Shown piece by piece: positions 16,855 through 24,849 of a stretch of 44,963 nucleotides of DNA. The notes under the pieces were generated by a model that worked only from the letters and a program-made list of their open reading frames with translations, had not been told where the DNA came from and ran no database searches. Within the stretch, counting starts at the first letter, position 1. Every line of letters starts with the position of its first letter. Both the position numbers and the translations under genes were made by a program. Origin of the DNA: JAQVYB01 sp964490935 (GTDB taxonomy: Bacteria; Verrucomicrobiota; Kiritimatiellia; RZYC01); NCBI GenBank assembly GCA_964490935.1, contig CAZBEO010000025.1, forward strand, positions 1-44,963. Direction: 5' to 3'.

Positions 16855-17259
16855 TCAAGTCCACACTTCTACGACCAGCCCCGATACGCGCCGGAATTCG
16901 CGCAGATTATCGGTCACCAAACGGAGGCCATGCGCAAGGCAGGTGGCCGCAATCCAGGAGTCATGAACTCCTATCATCTCGCCACGTGCTGTTAACTCAG
17001 CCCACATCTGAGCATGAGAGCGGGCCGTTGCCAAATCAATTTGCAGCACAGGCAGAGCGGCCAACACGCCCTCCACGAATGCCAAGCGTTTAGCCTTTAT
17101 CCTCGGGTCCGTTGCTCGGTGCACGCCGTGTAACAACTCGCTGGCGGAAACGACCGACAGAAAGATATCTTCTTCATCCCGTCCTTGGGCGTAGTTTGAA
17201 ATAGCTGTTTCGTTTCTTTCGAAATGAATGAGCAAACAACTGTCGATTATGATTCCCAT
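16855..17259 (-). CDS. VapC-type PIN-domain toxin
   Basis: 134 aa PIN-fold ribonuclease of the type II toxin-antitoxin class. The acidic metal-binding set is intact: Asp6 (IIIDSCLLI), Glu41 (SASELLHG), Asp100 (GVHDSWIA) and Asp117 (LVTDNLREF). VapC toxins cleave tRNA or rRNA in the cytoplasm and are neutralised by the cognate antitoxin. Its start overlaps the antitoxin gene's end by 13 bp, typical translational coupling. With all four acidic residues kept it should be active. It lies beside an IS remnant in the accessory patch, consistent with horizontal acquisition. Confidence 0.92.
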   Translation of the reverse strand: MGIIIDSCLLIHFERNETAISNYAQGRDEEDIFLSVVSASELLHGVHRATDPRIKAKRLAFVEGVLAALPVLQIDLATARSHAQMWAELTARGEMIGVHDSWIAATCLAHGLRLVTDNLREFRRVSGLVVEVWT

Positions 17260-17528
17260 GGATCGCTCAACTTCGTTTGATTCAGCAGGCTGCGGGAGAT
17301 TTCAACATCTTCAGCGAATGATGAAGAATCTCCTTTCGGTAGGCGGGGAAGCGAGCGCAGGATGGCCGACAAGTCGCCCAATCGTCTACCAGTCGGCAGT
17401 GGCCGAAGTTCTGCAACAGGTTTCTTTCCTTTGCACAACACAAAGGACTCATGTCTGTAGGCCACTCGATTAACATAGTCAGAAAAGTGCCGCACGGCTT
17501 CGGTAACAGTTAACACATTGGCATTCAC
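17247..17528 (-). CDS. Phd/YefM-type antitoxin partner of VapC
   Basis: 93 aa. The N-terminal half (NANVLTVTEAVRHFSDYVNRV, then SFVLCKGKKPVAELRPL) is the Phd/YefM DNA-binding fold; the Ser/Glu-rich C-terminal tail is the expected disordered toxin-wrapping segment. The start is GTG at 17528 with GGAGG 7 nt upstream. The product should bind VapC and repress its own promoter; a matching inverted repeat surrounds the -10 box just upstream. Confidence 0.9.
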   Translation of the reverse strand: MNANVLTVTEAVRHFSDYVNRVAYRHESFVLCKGKKPVAELRPLPTGRRLGDLSAILRSLPRLPKGDSSSFAEDVEISRSLLNQTKLSDPWES

Positions 17529-17546
17529 TCTTTTTCCTCCAATCTG

Positions 17547-17583
17547 ATAATCACATAATACGATTATACTGCATCTATGTCAA
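17547..17583 (-). promoter_or_regulatory. Sigma-70 promoter and operator of the toxin-antitoxin pair
   Basis: Minus strand: TTGACA (17583-17578), 17-bp spacer, TATTAT (17560-17555), about 27 bp before the antitoxin GTG. The inverted repeat ATAATC (17547-17552) / GATTAT (17562-17567) has a 9-bp centre containing the -10 box, so a dimer bound there would block RNA polymerase. This fits autorepression by the Phd-type antitoxin. Confidence 0.75.
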
Positions 17584-17893
17584 ACCTGAGTCTGGGGCTA
17601 TCTGAACCTTAAAATCCTTGGCTGTGGTTGCGGATATTTACACTGAAACGACGAAGGGCAAGCGGCGTCCCTCCAAAAATTTGCGTACATTTGCGTCCAT
17701 TTGCGGTCTTCCCCCGCATTTTCTCTTGAATTCGGGCAAATCTCCGTGAATTTCGCGTGTTTTGTAGTCAAAAATGCTCGTTTTTTTAGTTTTTCCCGCT
17801 ACCGAACGCGAATTCACGCGAATTGGACGTGTTTTTTGCGACTTTTTGTCATTTTTCCAAAAAATCTCGTTCATCCTGTTCATCCCGTCAACA
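17584..17893. repeat. Gene-free stretch with phased short direct repeats
   Basis: Between the antitoxin promoter and the IS remnant I see no credible gene. The stretch holds three 10-bp units ATTTGCGTAC / ATTTGCGTCC / ATTTGCGGTC (17679-17708), a 10-bp tandem ACGCGAATTC / ACGCGAATTG (17806-17825), and GTTCATCCT / GTTCATCCC tandem units at about 17869-17886. The segment 17863-17889, read on the minus strand, matches the inverted repeats flanking the GxxExxY gene near 38.5-39.0 kb (18 of the first 20 bases). An open frame across it on the minus strand is built from these repeats and is probably not translated. Confidence 0.7.
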
Positions 17894-17919
17894 TTCTCTC
17901 CGTATTTTCTCCGCGCCAG

Positions 17920-18202
17920 GATGGCGAATGCCTGTGTGGTAGAGCTTCGAACCAACAGCCTTGAGACATATCTCGATATCCCGAAGGCTCTCTCGGTAGG
18001 TCAGTTGTGCAAAGCTCAGAATCTGGAACTGGGTATAACAGCTCAGGCGCCTGGCATGCTTGTCTCCGTTGTATCGGCTGACGCATTTGTTGAACTCGTA
18101 TCTCGGAACAAAATCCATTACCTGTGACAAATACCGTGCGCCCTTCCTGCATGGCGAACCTCCCGTGTTTTCAAAACGGGATGAAGTGTGCGAAAATGCC
18201 AA
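17920..18202 (-). pseudogene. Truncated IS4-family transposase (DUF4372 N-terminal part)
   Basis: The minus strand encodes FVPRYEFNKCVSRYNG, then FQILSFAQLTYRESLRDI and EICLKAVGSKLYHTGIR, the hallmark N-terminal DUF4372 region of IS4-family transposases. Similarity ends around residue 93, near base 17920, where the frame runs into the intergenic repeats and stops; the catalytic DDE domain is absent. Inactive remnant. Confidence 0.85.
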
Positions 18203-18297
18203 ATGAAATTGAAATGAAAAAACTTTGGGATGTGCATATCGGCACCGTAAAATAAGGGCAAAGTCAACGTTTCATAAATTTAAACCGGACACTAGTG
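17920..18297 (-). mobile_element. IS4-family insertion sequence remnant, transposase-start end only
   Basis: Holds the truncated transposase plus about 95 bp of its upstream flank. The element end is placed at about 18290-18297 (minus-strand CTAGTGTCCGGTTTAAA), because coding similarity of the adjacent broken cellulase paralogue stops there. The opposite end is missing, replaced by the intergenic repeats, so a target duplication cannot be read. Confidence 0.65.
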
Positions 18298-18669
18298 AGT
18301 CCTGATATATCCTCCCCGGCACATGTTCCGGCAGAAAGCAGACCTTCATATAAAAGTTTGTGGTGCTGAAATCATCCACCTTCACGGCCAGTTCGCATAC
18401 GTTGGAGCCGGAAAGTTCCATGCGCATGAGGTTGTAATAATCCTGGCAAGGCGCGAGCCAGCTTGCGCCGCCGTCCCAGAGTTCGGGCAGGAGCACCAGG
18501 GCGTCATTGGTGACATAACTGGCGGTGAAGAGGTCGCCGTTCCAGGCGTCCTTGATGGCCATGGTGTCGGGCAGTGCCCGAATCATCATTTGATCCGGGA
18601 TGCCGCTGAACTAGTTGGCGTAGTAACTGGAAAAGGTCTGAGTGGGGCCTTCCACGCGGAAGTTGTCCA
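18298..18669 (-). pseudogene. Broken paralogue of the GH5 cellulase C-terminal region
   Basis: Encodes a piece matching about residues 1085-1210 of the intact GH5 protein at 19719-23714. Broken three ways: it begins abruptly at LDNFRVEGP next to a palindrome; a TAT-to-TAG change gives a nonsense codon (ANY to AN-stop, minus strand near 18612); and it is cut after GRIYQD by the IS end. Against the intact gene, 18314-18479 is identical over 166 bp, the next 150 bp or so show seven mismatches, and the last 55 bp differ much more. The frame after the stop could restart at MMIRALPD but has no ribosome site. Not functional. Confidence 0.88.
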
Positions 18670-18698
18670 ACCCAAGCGGGCCGTTGGCCCGCTTGGGT
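18670..18698. terminator. 13-bp perfect palindrome, possible terminator
   Basis: ACCCAAGCGGGCC-GTT-GGCCCGCTTGGGT forms a 13-bp perfect stem with a 3-nt loop. It lies 28 bp after the stop of the PEP-CTERM gene, where a terminator is expected, but no T-run follows in either direction. It also marks the exact upstream edge of the broken cellulase paralogue. Confidence 0.5.
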
Positions 18699-18726
18699 AA
18701 ACATACGCGTTCCGCGAATGAGTGCC

Positions 18727-19716
18727 TCATGATCTGTTTTTCCTTCGCCACCATATTGCAAGTCCTCCGATAATGAGTAAAAGGATACTGCCCGGTTCAG
18801 GGACTATGTGGACGACGCGGAAGCCGGTTGCGACACCACCTGCCGATGGATTACGGGTAAACCGGGCTTCTGTCGACAAATAGAATGCATCATCCATAAA
18901 TGAGCCCCCATGATAATACCGTTCATCACTGTAAATAGTATCCGTCCATTCCTGCACGTTACCTCCCATATCGTAGATGCCATAAGGACTTTGGCCCGTG
19001 GTTTCTCCAACAGAGGTAAAAGTGCCTTCATGCCCATGCCAGGGCGGCTGATCACCGAAATTCATTTCCCTGGTGGTGGTGGAATCGGTAGGTTCCGCCG
19101 GTATTTCATCGCTGCTGTTGGGATACTTGTAGTAGGTTTGTGTCTCGGGATTGTAGTAGGCGGCTTTGAACCATTCATCTTCGGATGTGATGGCCCACTT
19201 GGCACCGGATTCACGCGCCAGCCAGGGCGCGGCCAAGGTCATGTTGTAGGAGCCTGTTTCGGTGTTGGCACTTCCCTGCCCGTTGTTCAGCCAGTTCGCA
19301 AAACGGGCGGAACTGTAGAAAGTGGCCCCGCGCACCGGTTGATTCTCTTTGCCGGATTCTGCGGTATAGGTATAGGAGCCTGATTCGCCGGACCGCTGAA
19401 TAAGTGGACCACCTATCCCATACCCTATCGTCCCGCCCATATACGGATCATACATCCCGTACGGATCACTTTTCGCGGCCGCATTTAGAAACTCCGTATA
19501 CTGCGCCACCGTCACTTCGTAGGTCCCTATTTCGTAGGTGTAATTCACGCCGCCCATCCAGATGTCGTCATCGGTCCGATTTGGATTGCCCTCATAATAC
19601 AGGTAGTCGGAATTACCCGGATTACCTATCCTGGTCATATCAATCACCATGTCAGCCAGGCAGATATGGCTGATCATAATGATCAAAACAGCAATCTGTT
19701 GGATAATGATTTTCAT
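18727..19716 (-). CDS. FGE-sulfatase (SUMF1) domain protein with PEP-CTERM sorting signal
   Basis: 329 aa. Signal peptide (MKIIIQQIAVLIIMISHICLA), then a formylglycine-generating-enzyme-like fold of the non-catalytic kind common in PEP-CTERM systems: IGTYEVTVAQYTEFLNA, PVRGATFYSSARFANWLN, ITSEDEWFKAAYYNP, YGIYDMGGNVQEWTD, YYHGGSFMDD, GFRVVHI. The C-terminus has the tripartite PEP-CTERM signal VPEPGS, hydrophobic helix, WWRRKNRS. An exosortase elsewhere would process and anchor it at the surface. The ATG is 2 bp after the GH5 stop, so the genes are translationally coupled. The Cys pair of true FGE enzymes is not seen, so enzyme activity is doubtful. Confidence 0.92.
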   Translation of the reverse strand: MKIIIQQIAVLIIMISHICLADMVIDMTRIGNPGNSDYLYYEGNPNRTDDDIWMGGVNYTYEIGTYEVTVAQYTEFLNAAAKSDPYGMYDPYMGGTIGYGIGGPLIQRSGESGSYTYTAESGKENQPVRGATFYSSARFANWLNNGQGSANTETGSYNMTLAAPWLARESGAKWAITSEDEWFKAAYYNPETQTYYKYPNSSDEIPAEPTDSTTTREMNFGDQPPWHGHEGTFTSVGETTGQSPYGIYDMGGNVQEWTDTIYSDERYYHGGSFMDDAFYLSTEARFTRNPSAGGVATGFRVVHIVPEPGSILLLIIGGLAIWWRRKNRS

Positions 19717-19718
19717 AC

Positions 19719-22700
19719 CTAATCTATAGGTACATAAAAATCATCGAGTTGTTCACATTTGATTGAATCAATGGTGGCTGTGAGATCGCTTCCTGATCGT
19801 ATTTCCAGTTCAACATGTGGATAAAGTCCGTCAGGGAAGCATTGGGCTATATCCAGGTTGTGCGTATAGGTAAACAATTCGACTGTGCCATAATAAACAC
19901 GGCACTGATTGGTTGAAATTTGAAAGGATATGGTTGTGCCAGGATTAAAAGAATAATCCTCATTTCCGGTTAGCCATATGGGGTTTCCGAGGCCATTAGG
20001 TTTATTCAGGTCAAAACCCAAATGACCGGCATTTGAGCCGCTTGCAACAACGGAAATATCCACATAAGGGAATTGTGCCGCATAATTCCTGTACAATTTC
20101 CCCGGCACATGTTCCGGCAGAAAGCAGACCTTCATATAAAAGTTTGTGGTGCTGAAATCATCCACCTTCACGGCCAGTTCGCATACGTTGGAGCCGGAAA
20201 GTTCCATGCGCATGAGGTTGTAATAATCCTGGCAAGGCGCGAGCCAGCTTGCGCCGCCGTCCCAGGGTTCGGGCAGGAGCACCAGGGCGTCATTAGTGAC
20301 ATAACTGGCGGTAAAGAGGTCGCCGTTCCAGGTGTCCTTGATGGCAATGGTGTCGGGCAGTGCCCGAATCATCATTAGATCCGGGATGCCGCTGAAATAG
20401 TTGGCGTAGTAATCGCTGAAGGATTGAGTTGGACCCTCAATACGGAAATTGTCGAGTTCCACGTAGGTGGTGTTAGCGATGTTTTCAGCTTCCACCACCG
20501 CAATCGCGCCATCGGTCCATAGGGACAGGTCCAGCCCGTGTGCTTTCGTTCCAGATGAAACACCGAGATAAGACAAGCTGACACCGGACTGGTTGACGAC
20601 CACCTGCAGGGTGCCGTTCTCGGTGAAGCCCACCCAGCCGCTGTCATACAGGGTCGAACCCCAGGTGTTGGCTGTAGGTCCTTTAGCGTAGAGTGACAGC
20701 CTGACCTGGTTGGCCTTGTTTTTTTGCACCCGGGCCATAATCGATTCACTGTCGGCATTGTAGGCCCGGTTGGTATGGATATCACCAGTGATGTTCAGCA
20801 CAATCTCTGCATCATTCGTGGTCGGACTGAATCCGCATACGTCCAGTTCGAAAGTTGCGCCGGACGGGTCATCCACATCGAACCACGCCTCTGTTTCTTT
20901 GCGGGCCATGAGGCGCATGAGGAGAGAACCGTAGTCGAAATACAATCTGGCTTTTTGACTGGCAACCTGAAACATATTGGTAACGCCAATCCCCGTCACT
21001 TTCTCCCATGCCCATGAACTGTTAATCGAATCAGCATTCCCGCCATCAAATGTATTAACATACAACTCAGAGAATTTGTTGGATTGGGTGGGTTGGGCGG
21101 CGTTGAGATTGCGTGTCTGAAAGGTGCGCTGGAGGGCTTCGTTGTTGGTGTAGCAACCGTATTCAGCGAAGGCGGTCAGCAATTCTTCGTAGGAATCATG
21201 GACGATGTCGGGCTGAGCGGCGGCGTAGTCGTACTCGCGGTAGGCGAGGCCCCAACTGGTCCAGCCCTGATCGGGATGGTTGGTGTCTTCCCAGCCCCAC
21301 ACTTTGTAATTCCAGTGGCACCAGCCAATGTGGTTGTCGATGTAGCGGCGAACGGCGTAGTCGTAGATATACGGATCGCCCGGTTGAAATTCCCCGAGAA
21401 ATACGGGGACCTGCCGCTCGCGCATGAAGCGCACGCAGTTCCGCACATTATCATCGGCCACCTGTTTTTGGGTTTCGTATTCCCAGTTGAGGTAGGCGAG
21501 TGCACCGGTGTAAACGGCGTTAAGCACTTTTTCATAGCTGTGGAATTGATACACCACGTTGCTCCAGCCCATCGCAGCAGGCTCGGGCGTTATCCACAGA
21601 AACGCGGAATTATTGGTCGCATGGAAGTTGTCCTCCATGAAAATCAGATGGGCCGTGTCGTTGGACCGGATGGTTTTGTAGAGCCGGTCATGCAGCGGGA
21701 TCAGATAATTCGTGTAGGCGGCGCACATCGACGCCACGGAGTTGTCGCCCGCATAGGGGAATGGTTCGTTGAGCAGGTCGTAGCCCAGCACGGCAGGATT
21801 CGTCGCATAACGGTCTGATATGCCGTCCCACAACCGCATTAACTGTTCCTGATACTTTGGCACCGCCCAGAGCCGGTTGCGCGTGCCCTGCTTTTTGGTG
21901 CATTGCTCATACCAGTTCTGTCCGCCGGAAACCCCGTGCAGGTCCAGAATGCAGTACATCCGGCGTTTAGCACACTCATCGATAAATCGATCCAGATAAC
22001 TCCATCCCTCGGCCAGCCAGTTGGTGCCTGTTTCATCCAGCAGCAGATTGTGGTTGAAAGGCAGGCGAAGGGTGTTGAAACCAAGTTCCTTGAGCCGATC
22101 CAGTTCGTTGGTCTGGAAATAGTTGTTCCGGAACTGCGTAATTAGCGATTCGGTGTTTGCACTGCTGTAGAGCCGGAAGGAATAGAAATTGCCCAGACCG
22201 CCAGCGCCTGCGCCGACAAAGTACACATTCTGAGTGGTGGCTGCCACGGACTGCACGCCGTAAAAAATGTTTTCATCATAGGCATCCCAGCCACCGGTGT
22301 GCCCGGTTTTGAAACTGCCGATCAGGGTCCCGTTTGTGGTACCCAAACGAATCTCCACCGCCCCGGCGGACAAATCCCCGGCGCGGGCATAGATAACGGC
22401 CAGATTGGTCATATTGGGATAAAGCACCACATTGGAGAAACACAGCCAGTCACCTGCATCGAAAGAACCGATCGCATCGGGATTGTCCGAAATCAAAACA
22501 TGGTTGGTGATCCCGGAAGAGGCATCGTTTGTTTGCGAAACAAGTAACGTAACGGATTCATCCACATTATCCACCAGCAGATCATACAGGTCGGCGACGG
22601 ACGCGCCGTCATCCGCATAGGTCCGGTCAATGCCAACCACATGATTCAGGATGTTGGTAAAGGTATGCGGCTTGAACTGCAGCATCCAGTGTTCCCACGC

Positions 22701-23714
22701 CAACCAGCCGCCGTAGTTTTCCGCGCACACCACCACCGGATTCCCCGACTCATCCACAATCGACGCGCCGGAGGCGCGGAGCCTATCCGGGGGACGCACG
22801 GAATAGAAATTCAGCGGGTCGGTGCCGTCGAACATCAGTTCCTCGCCATCGCCGATGCCGTCGCCGTCCGTATCGAACTTCGAGCGGTCGGTCAGGTAGA
22901 TGAACGCTTCCCGCGCGTCAATCAGTCCGTCGCCATCGAGGTCCATCCCGCCGTTGCCGATCACATAAAACCGTTTGTCCGTATTTGTGGATAATGAATC
23001 GGTCCAGGTGTTCGTGAATCCGCCGGAGAATTGGATGTTTGTGGCGCGGAGCGACCAGCCGCCCGTGAGCAGATTATCCGTCGAATAGATTTCCACCGCG
23101 TTGGTGAATCCGTTGGAAATGATCATCGAAACGGTGATTTCGTCTTCAAAGGATGTAATGTCTGCCCGGATGTAATGCTCCGCATCGGGCGAAATCCCGT
23201 CCTCCGTGCTGCGCGTCATCAGTGGTTGCAACAGCAGTTCTTCTTCGGCGGCTTCCGCTTCCTCCGCCAGTGCTTTTTGCAGGTCATCCCAATCCCTGGC
23301 ATCCACCAGCGTCACCGACAACGCATACACTCCGAAAATCCATTGTGATTCCGAATCGTACCAGGCCAACGCAGCGACTTCCTCGAACGCCTCATTGCAA
23401 AACACGAGTTCCCCCGCCGCTGGATCGGGAATTAGAAAGAGGTCGTAGACCTCCAGCCCGTATTCCTCATGAGCCATAAGGCCATCCACAAATCCGACGG
23501 GAAATTTTGGAAATGCCGCTGGTAGATACTGCGGTGACAGCGTGATCCACATTTCATCGGGACCCGGTACCGGCGGCAAATTTTCAACCTGACTTTCATA
23601 TAACGCCGCCAGTTGTTCCGGCGACGTGATTATCTTCTCATCCAACGACGCCTGTACTCCTGTAAAAATGCCGAAAGACAGGAAAACGGCAACAGCACAA
23701 ACTGTTTTCTTCAT
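19719..23714 (-). CDS. Large secreted GH5 glycoside hydrolase (cellulase-like) with C-terminal modules
   Basis: 1,331 aa. Signal peptide ends at VQASLDE. About 260-305 holds calcium-binding DxDGDGxxD repeats (DLDGDGLIDAREA, DTDGDGIGDGEE). The GH5 barrel follows (about 330-880): NTLRLPFNHN, ILDLHGVSG, acid/base Glu in LLNEPF (about 650), FHSYE, and nucleophile Glu in FLGEFQ (about 773). The C-terminal 400 residues look like jelly-roll or concanavalin-like binding modules (FELDVCGFSP, VELDNFRIEG, FYMKVCFLPE). Acts outside the cell on beta-glucan or a related polysaccharide; the exact substrate cannot be read. It is coupled to the PEP-CTERM gene. AAGGA precedes the ATG. Confidence 0.92.
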   Translation of the reverse strand: MKKTVCAVAVFLSFGIFTGVQASLDEKIITSPEQLAALYESQVENLPPVPGPDEMWITLSPQYLPAAFPKFPVGFVDGLMAHEEYGLEVYDLFLIPDPAAGELVFCNEAFEEVAALAWYDSESQWIFGVYALSVTLVDARDWDDLQKALAEEAEAAEEELLLQPLMTRSTEDGISPDAEHYIRADITSFEDEITVSMIISNGFTNAVEIYSTDNLLTGGWSLRATNIQFSGGFTNTWTDSLSTNTDKRFYVIGNGGMDLDGDGLIDAREAFIYLTDRSKFDTDGDGIGDGEELMFDGTDPLNFYSVRPPDRLRASGASIVDESGNPVVVCAENYGGWLAWEHWMLQFKPHTFTNILNHVVGIDRTYADDGASVADLYDLLVDNVDESVTLLVSQTNDASSGITNHVLISDNPDAIGSFDAGDWLCFSNVVLYPNMTNLAVIYARAGDLSAGAVEIRLGTTNGTLIGSFKTGHTGGWDAYDENIFYGVQSVAATTQNVYFVGAGAGGLGNFYSFRLYSSANTESLITQFRNNYFQTNELDRLKELGFNTLRLPFNHNLLLDETGTNWLAEGWSYLDRFIDECAKRRMYCILDLHGVSGGQNWYEQCTKKQGTRNRLWAVPKYQEQLMRLWDGISDRYATNPAVLGYDLLNEPFPYAGDNSVASMCAAYTNYLIPLHDRLYKTIRSNDTAHLIFMEDNFHATNNSAFLWITPEPAAMGWSNVVYQFHSYEKVLNAVYTGALAYLNWEYETQKQVADDNVRNCVRFMRERQVPVFLGEFQPGDPYIYDYAVRRYIDNHIGWCHWNYKVWGWEDTNHPDQGWTSWGLAYREYDYAAAQPDIVHDSYEELLTAFAEYGCYTNNEALQRTFQTRNLNAAQPTQSNKFSELYVNTFDGGNADSINSSWAWEKVTGIGVTNMFQVASQKARLYFDYGSLLMRLMARKETEAWFDVDDPSGATFELDVCGFSPTTNDAEIVLNITGDIHTNRAYNADSESIMARVQKNKANQVRLSLYAKGPTANTWGSTLYDSGWVGFTENGTLQVVVNQSGVSLSYLGVSSGTKAHGLDLSLWTDGAIAVVEAENIANTTYVELDNFRIEGPTQSFSDYYANYFSGIPDLMMIRALPDTIAIKDTWNGDLFTASYVTNDALVLLPEPWDGGASWLAPCQDYYNLMRMELSGSNVCELAVKVDDFSTTNFYMKVCFLPEHVPGKLYRNYAAQFPYVDISVVASGSNAGHLGFDLNKPNGLGNPIWLTGNEDYSFNPGTTISFQISTNQCRVYYGTVELFTYTHNLDIAQCFPDGLYPHVELEIRSGSDLTATIDSIKCEQLDDFYVPID

Positions 23715-23778
23715 GGATTCCTTCTCGTTGTTCAGACAAAGCTTCTAAACAGGGCCATGCTCCAAACTAACTGGCGTC

Positions 23779-23807
23779 AGCATATCGCAGTCTGATCAAC
23801 GAAACAA
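23779..23807 (-). promoter_or_regulatory. Predicted promoter of the GH5 gene
   Basis: Minus strand TTGTTT (23807-23802), 17-bp spacer, TATGCT (23784-23779), about 65 bp upstream of the GH5 ATG, in the 166-bp gap after the aldo/keto reductase gene. Spacing is ideal and each box matches consensus at four positions. No other signal is seen in this gap. Confidence 0.5.
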
Positions 23808-23880
23808 GGCTTTTGTGAGCCCGCTCCAAACCTACCCCTCTCCAATTCGCCATTCGTGGTGAAACGCGACGGTTTGCCGA

Positions 23881-24849
23881 TCATGGTACCGGATTACCGC
23901 GCCCTGCCTCGAAGAGTTCGTACCATTCTTCGCGGGAAAGGTCCACTTCGTCGGCCTGGACACAGGCCCTGATGCGGTCCGGATTGTTGGTGCCGATTAC
24001 CGGTTGAATGCCCGCCGGATGCCGCATGATCCAGGCCAACATGATCGCCTCGACGCTGACCGAATGACGCCGTGCGATCTGTTCGACGGCATGAATAATC
24101 CGGGTGTCCCGCTCCGTGCGGGACGCCTGGAAAAAACGTCCTCCACCCAACGGCGACCACGCCTGAAGAAAGAGGCCCCTGAGTTGGCAGTAATCCAGCA
24201 GACCGGAGGCGCGGGCGCCGTCCCCTTCAATCTGATTGACCAGCACCCCCTCCTGAATCAAGTGGGCGTGCCCCAGGCTCAACTCATTTTGACTGATGAC
24301 GATGGGCTGATCCACCCAGTGGGATAAAAGCTGAATTTGCATCGCCGAAAAATTGCTCACCCCGAACCAACGCACCTTGCCGGAACGATGCAGCTCGTCA
24401 AACGCCCGCGCCACCTCCTCGCTCTCCGCCAATGGATCGGGACGGTGAAGCATGAGGATGTCCAGATAGTCGGTATCCAGTCGTCGCAGAATCTCTTCGA
24501 CGGACTGCGTTATATGGGCATGGCTGAAATCATATCTTTTGGGTGCGCCCGAGGAAGGATCATCCGCAAACCGAATGCCACACTTCGATTGCAACACCAC
24601 CTTCGAGCGCAGCGAGGGATGGACGCTCCAGATGCCGGAGAACACCTCTTCGGATTTTCCGAGGCAATAGATGTCGGCATGGTCGAAAAAGTTGATGCCG
24701 GTTTCCAGTGCGGTCTCGATGGCGTGCATCGCCGTACGACGTTCATCCGCCGTGATTGGTGCTCTGTCCCAGCTCCCGCACAAACGCATACAGCCATAGG
24801 CCAACCGGGAGACCATCATATCCGTTAAGGGTATCGGTACTTTATTCAT
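23881..24849 (-). CDS. Aldo/keto reductase, YdhF-like
   Basis: 322 aa NADPH-dependent oxidoreductase barrel. The catalytic tetrad is visible: Asp and Tyr in FFDHADIYCLG, Lys in LQSKCGIRF, His in LMLHRPDPL. Cofactor-side motifs VRWFGVSNFS, WSPLGGGRF and PVIGTNNPDRI are also present. The layout resembles E. coli YdhF; the substrate is unknown. Its ATG overlaps the stop of the SNF2 gene by 4 bp, so the two are cotranslated, though no functional link is evident. Confidence 0.93.
   Translation of the reverse strand: MNKVPIPLTDMMVSRLAYGCMRLCGSWDRAPITADERRTAMHAIETALETGINFFDHADIYCLGKSEEVFSGIWSVHPSLRSKVVLQSKCGIRFADDPSSGAPKRYDFSHAHITQSVEEILRRLDTDYLDILMLHRPDPLAESEEVARAFDELHRSGKVRWFGVSNFSAMQIQLLSHWVDQPIVISQNELSLGHAHLIQEGVLVNQIEGDGARASGLLDYCQLRGLFLQAWSPLGGGRFFQASRTERDTRIIHAVEQIARRHSVSVEAIMLAWIMRHPAGIQPVIGTNNPDRIRACVQADEVDLSREEWYELFEAGRGNPVP

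Noticed and set aside
17638..17955. 105-codon minus-strand frame in the repeat region
   Set aside because: Made of the short direct repeats and running into the transposase remnant; no ribosome site and no protein-like features.
18600..18620. TAG in the cellulase paralogue as a pyrrolysine codon
   Set aside because: The fragment is truncated at both ends and the intact copy has TAT at this codon, so it is a simple nonsense mutation.
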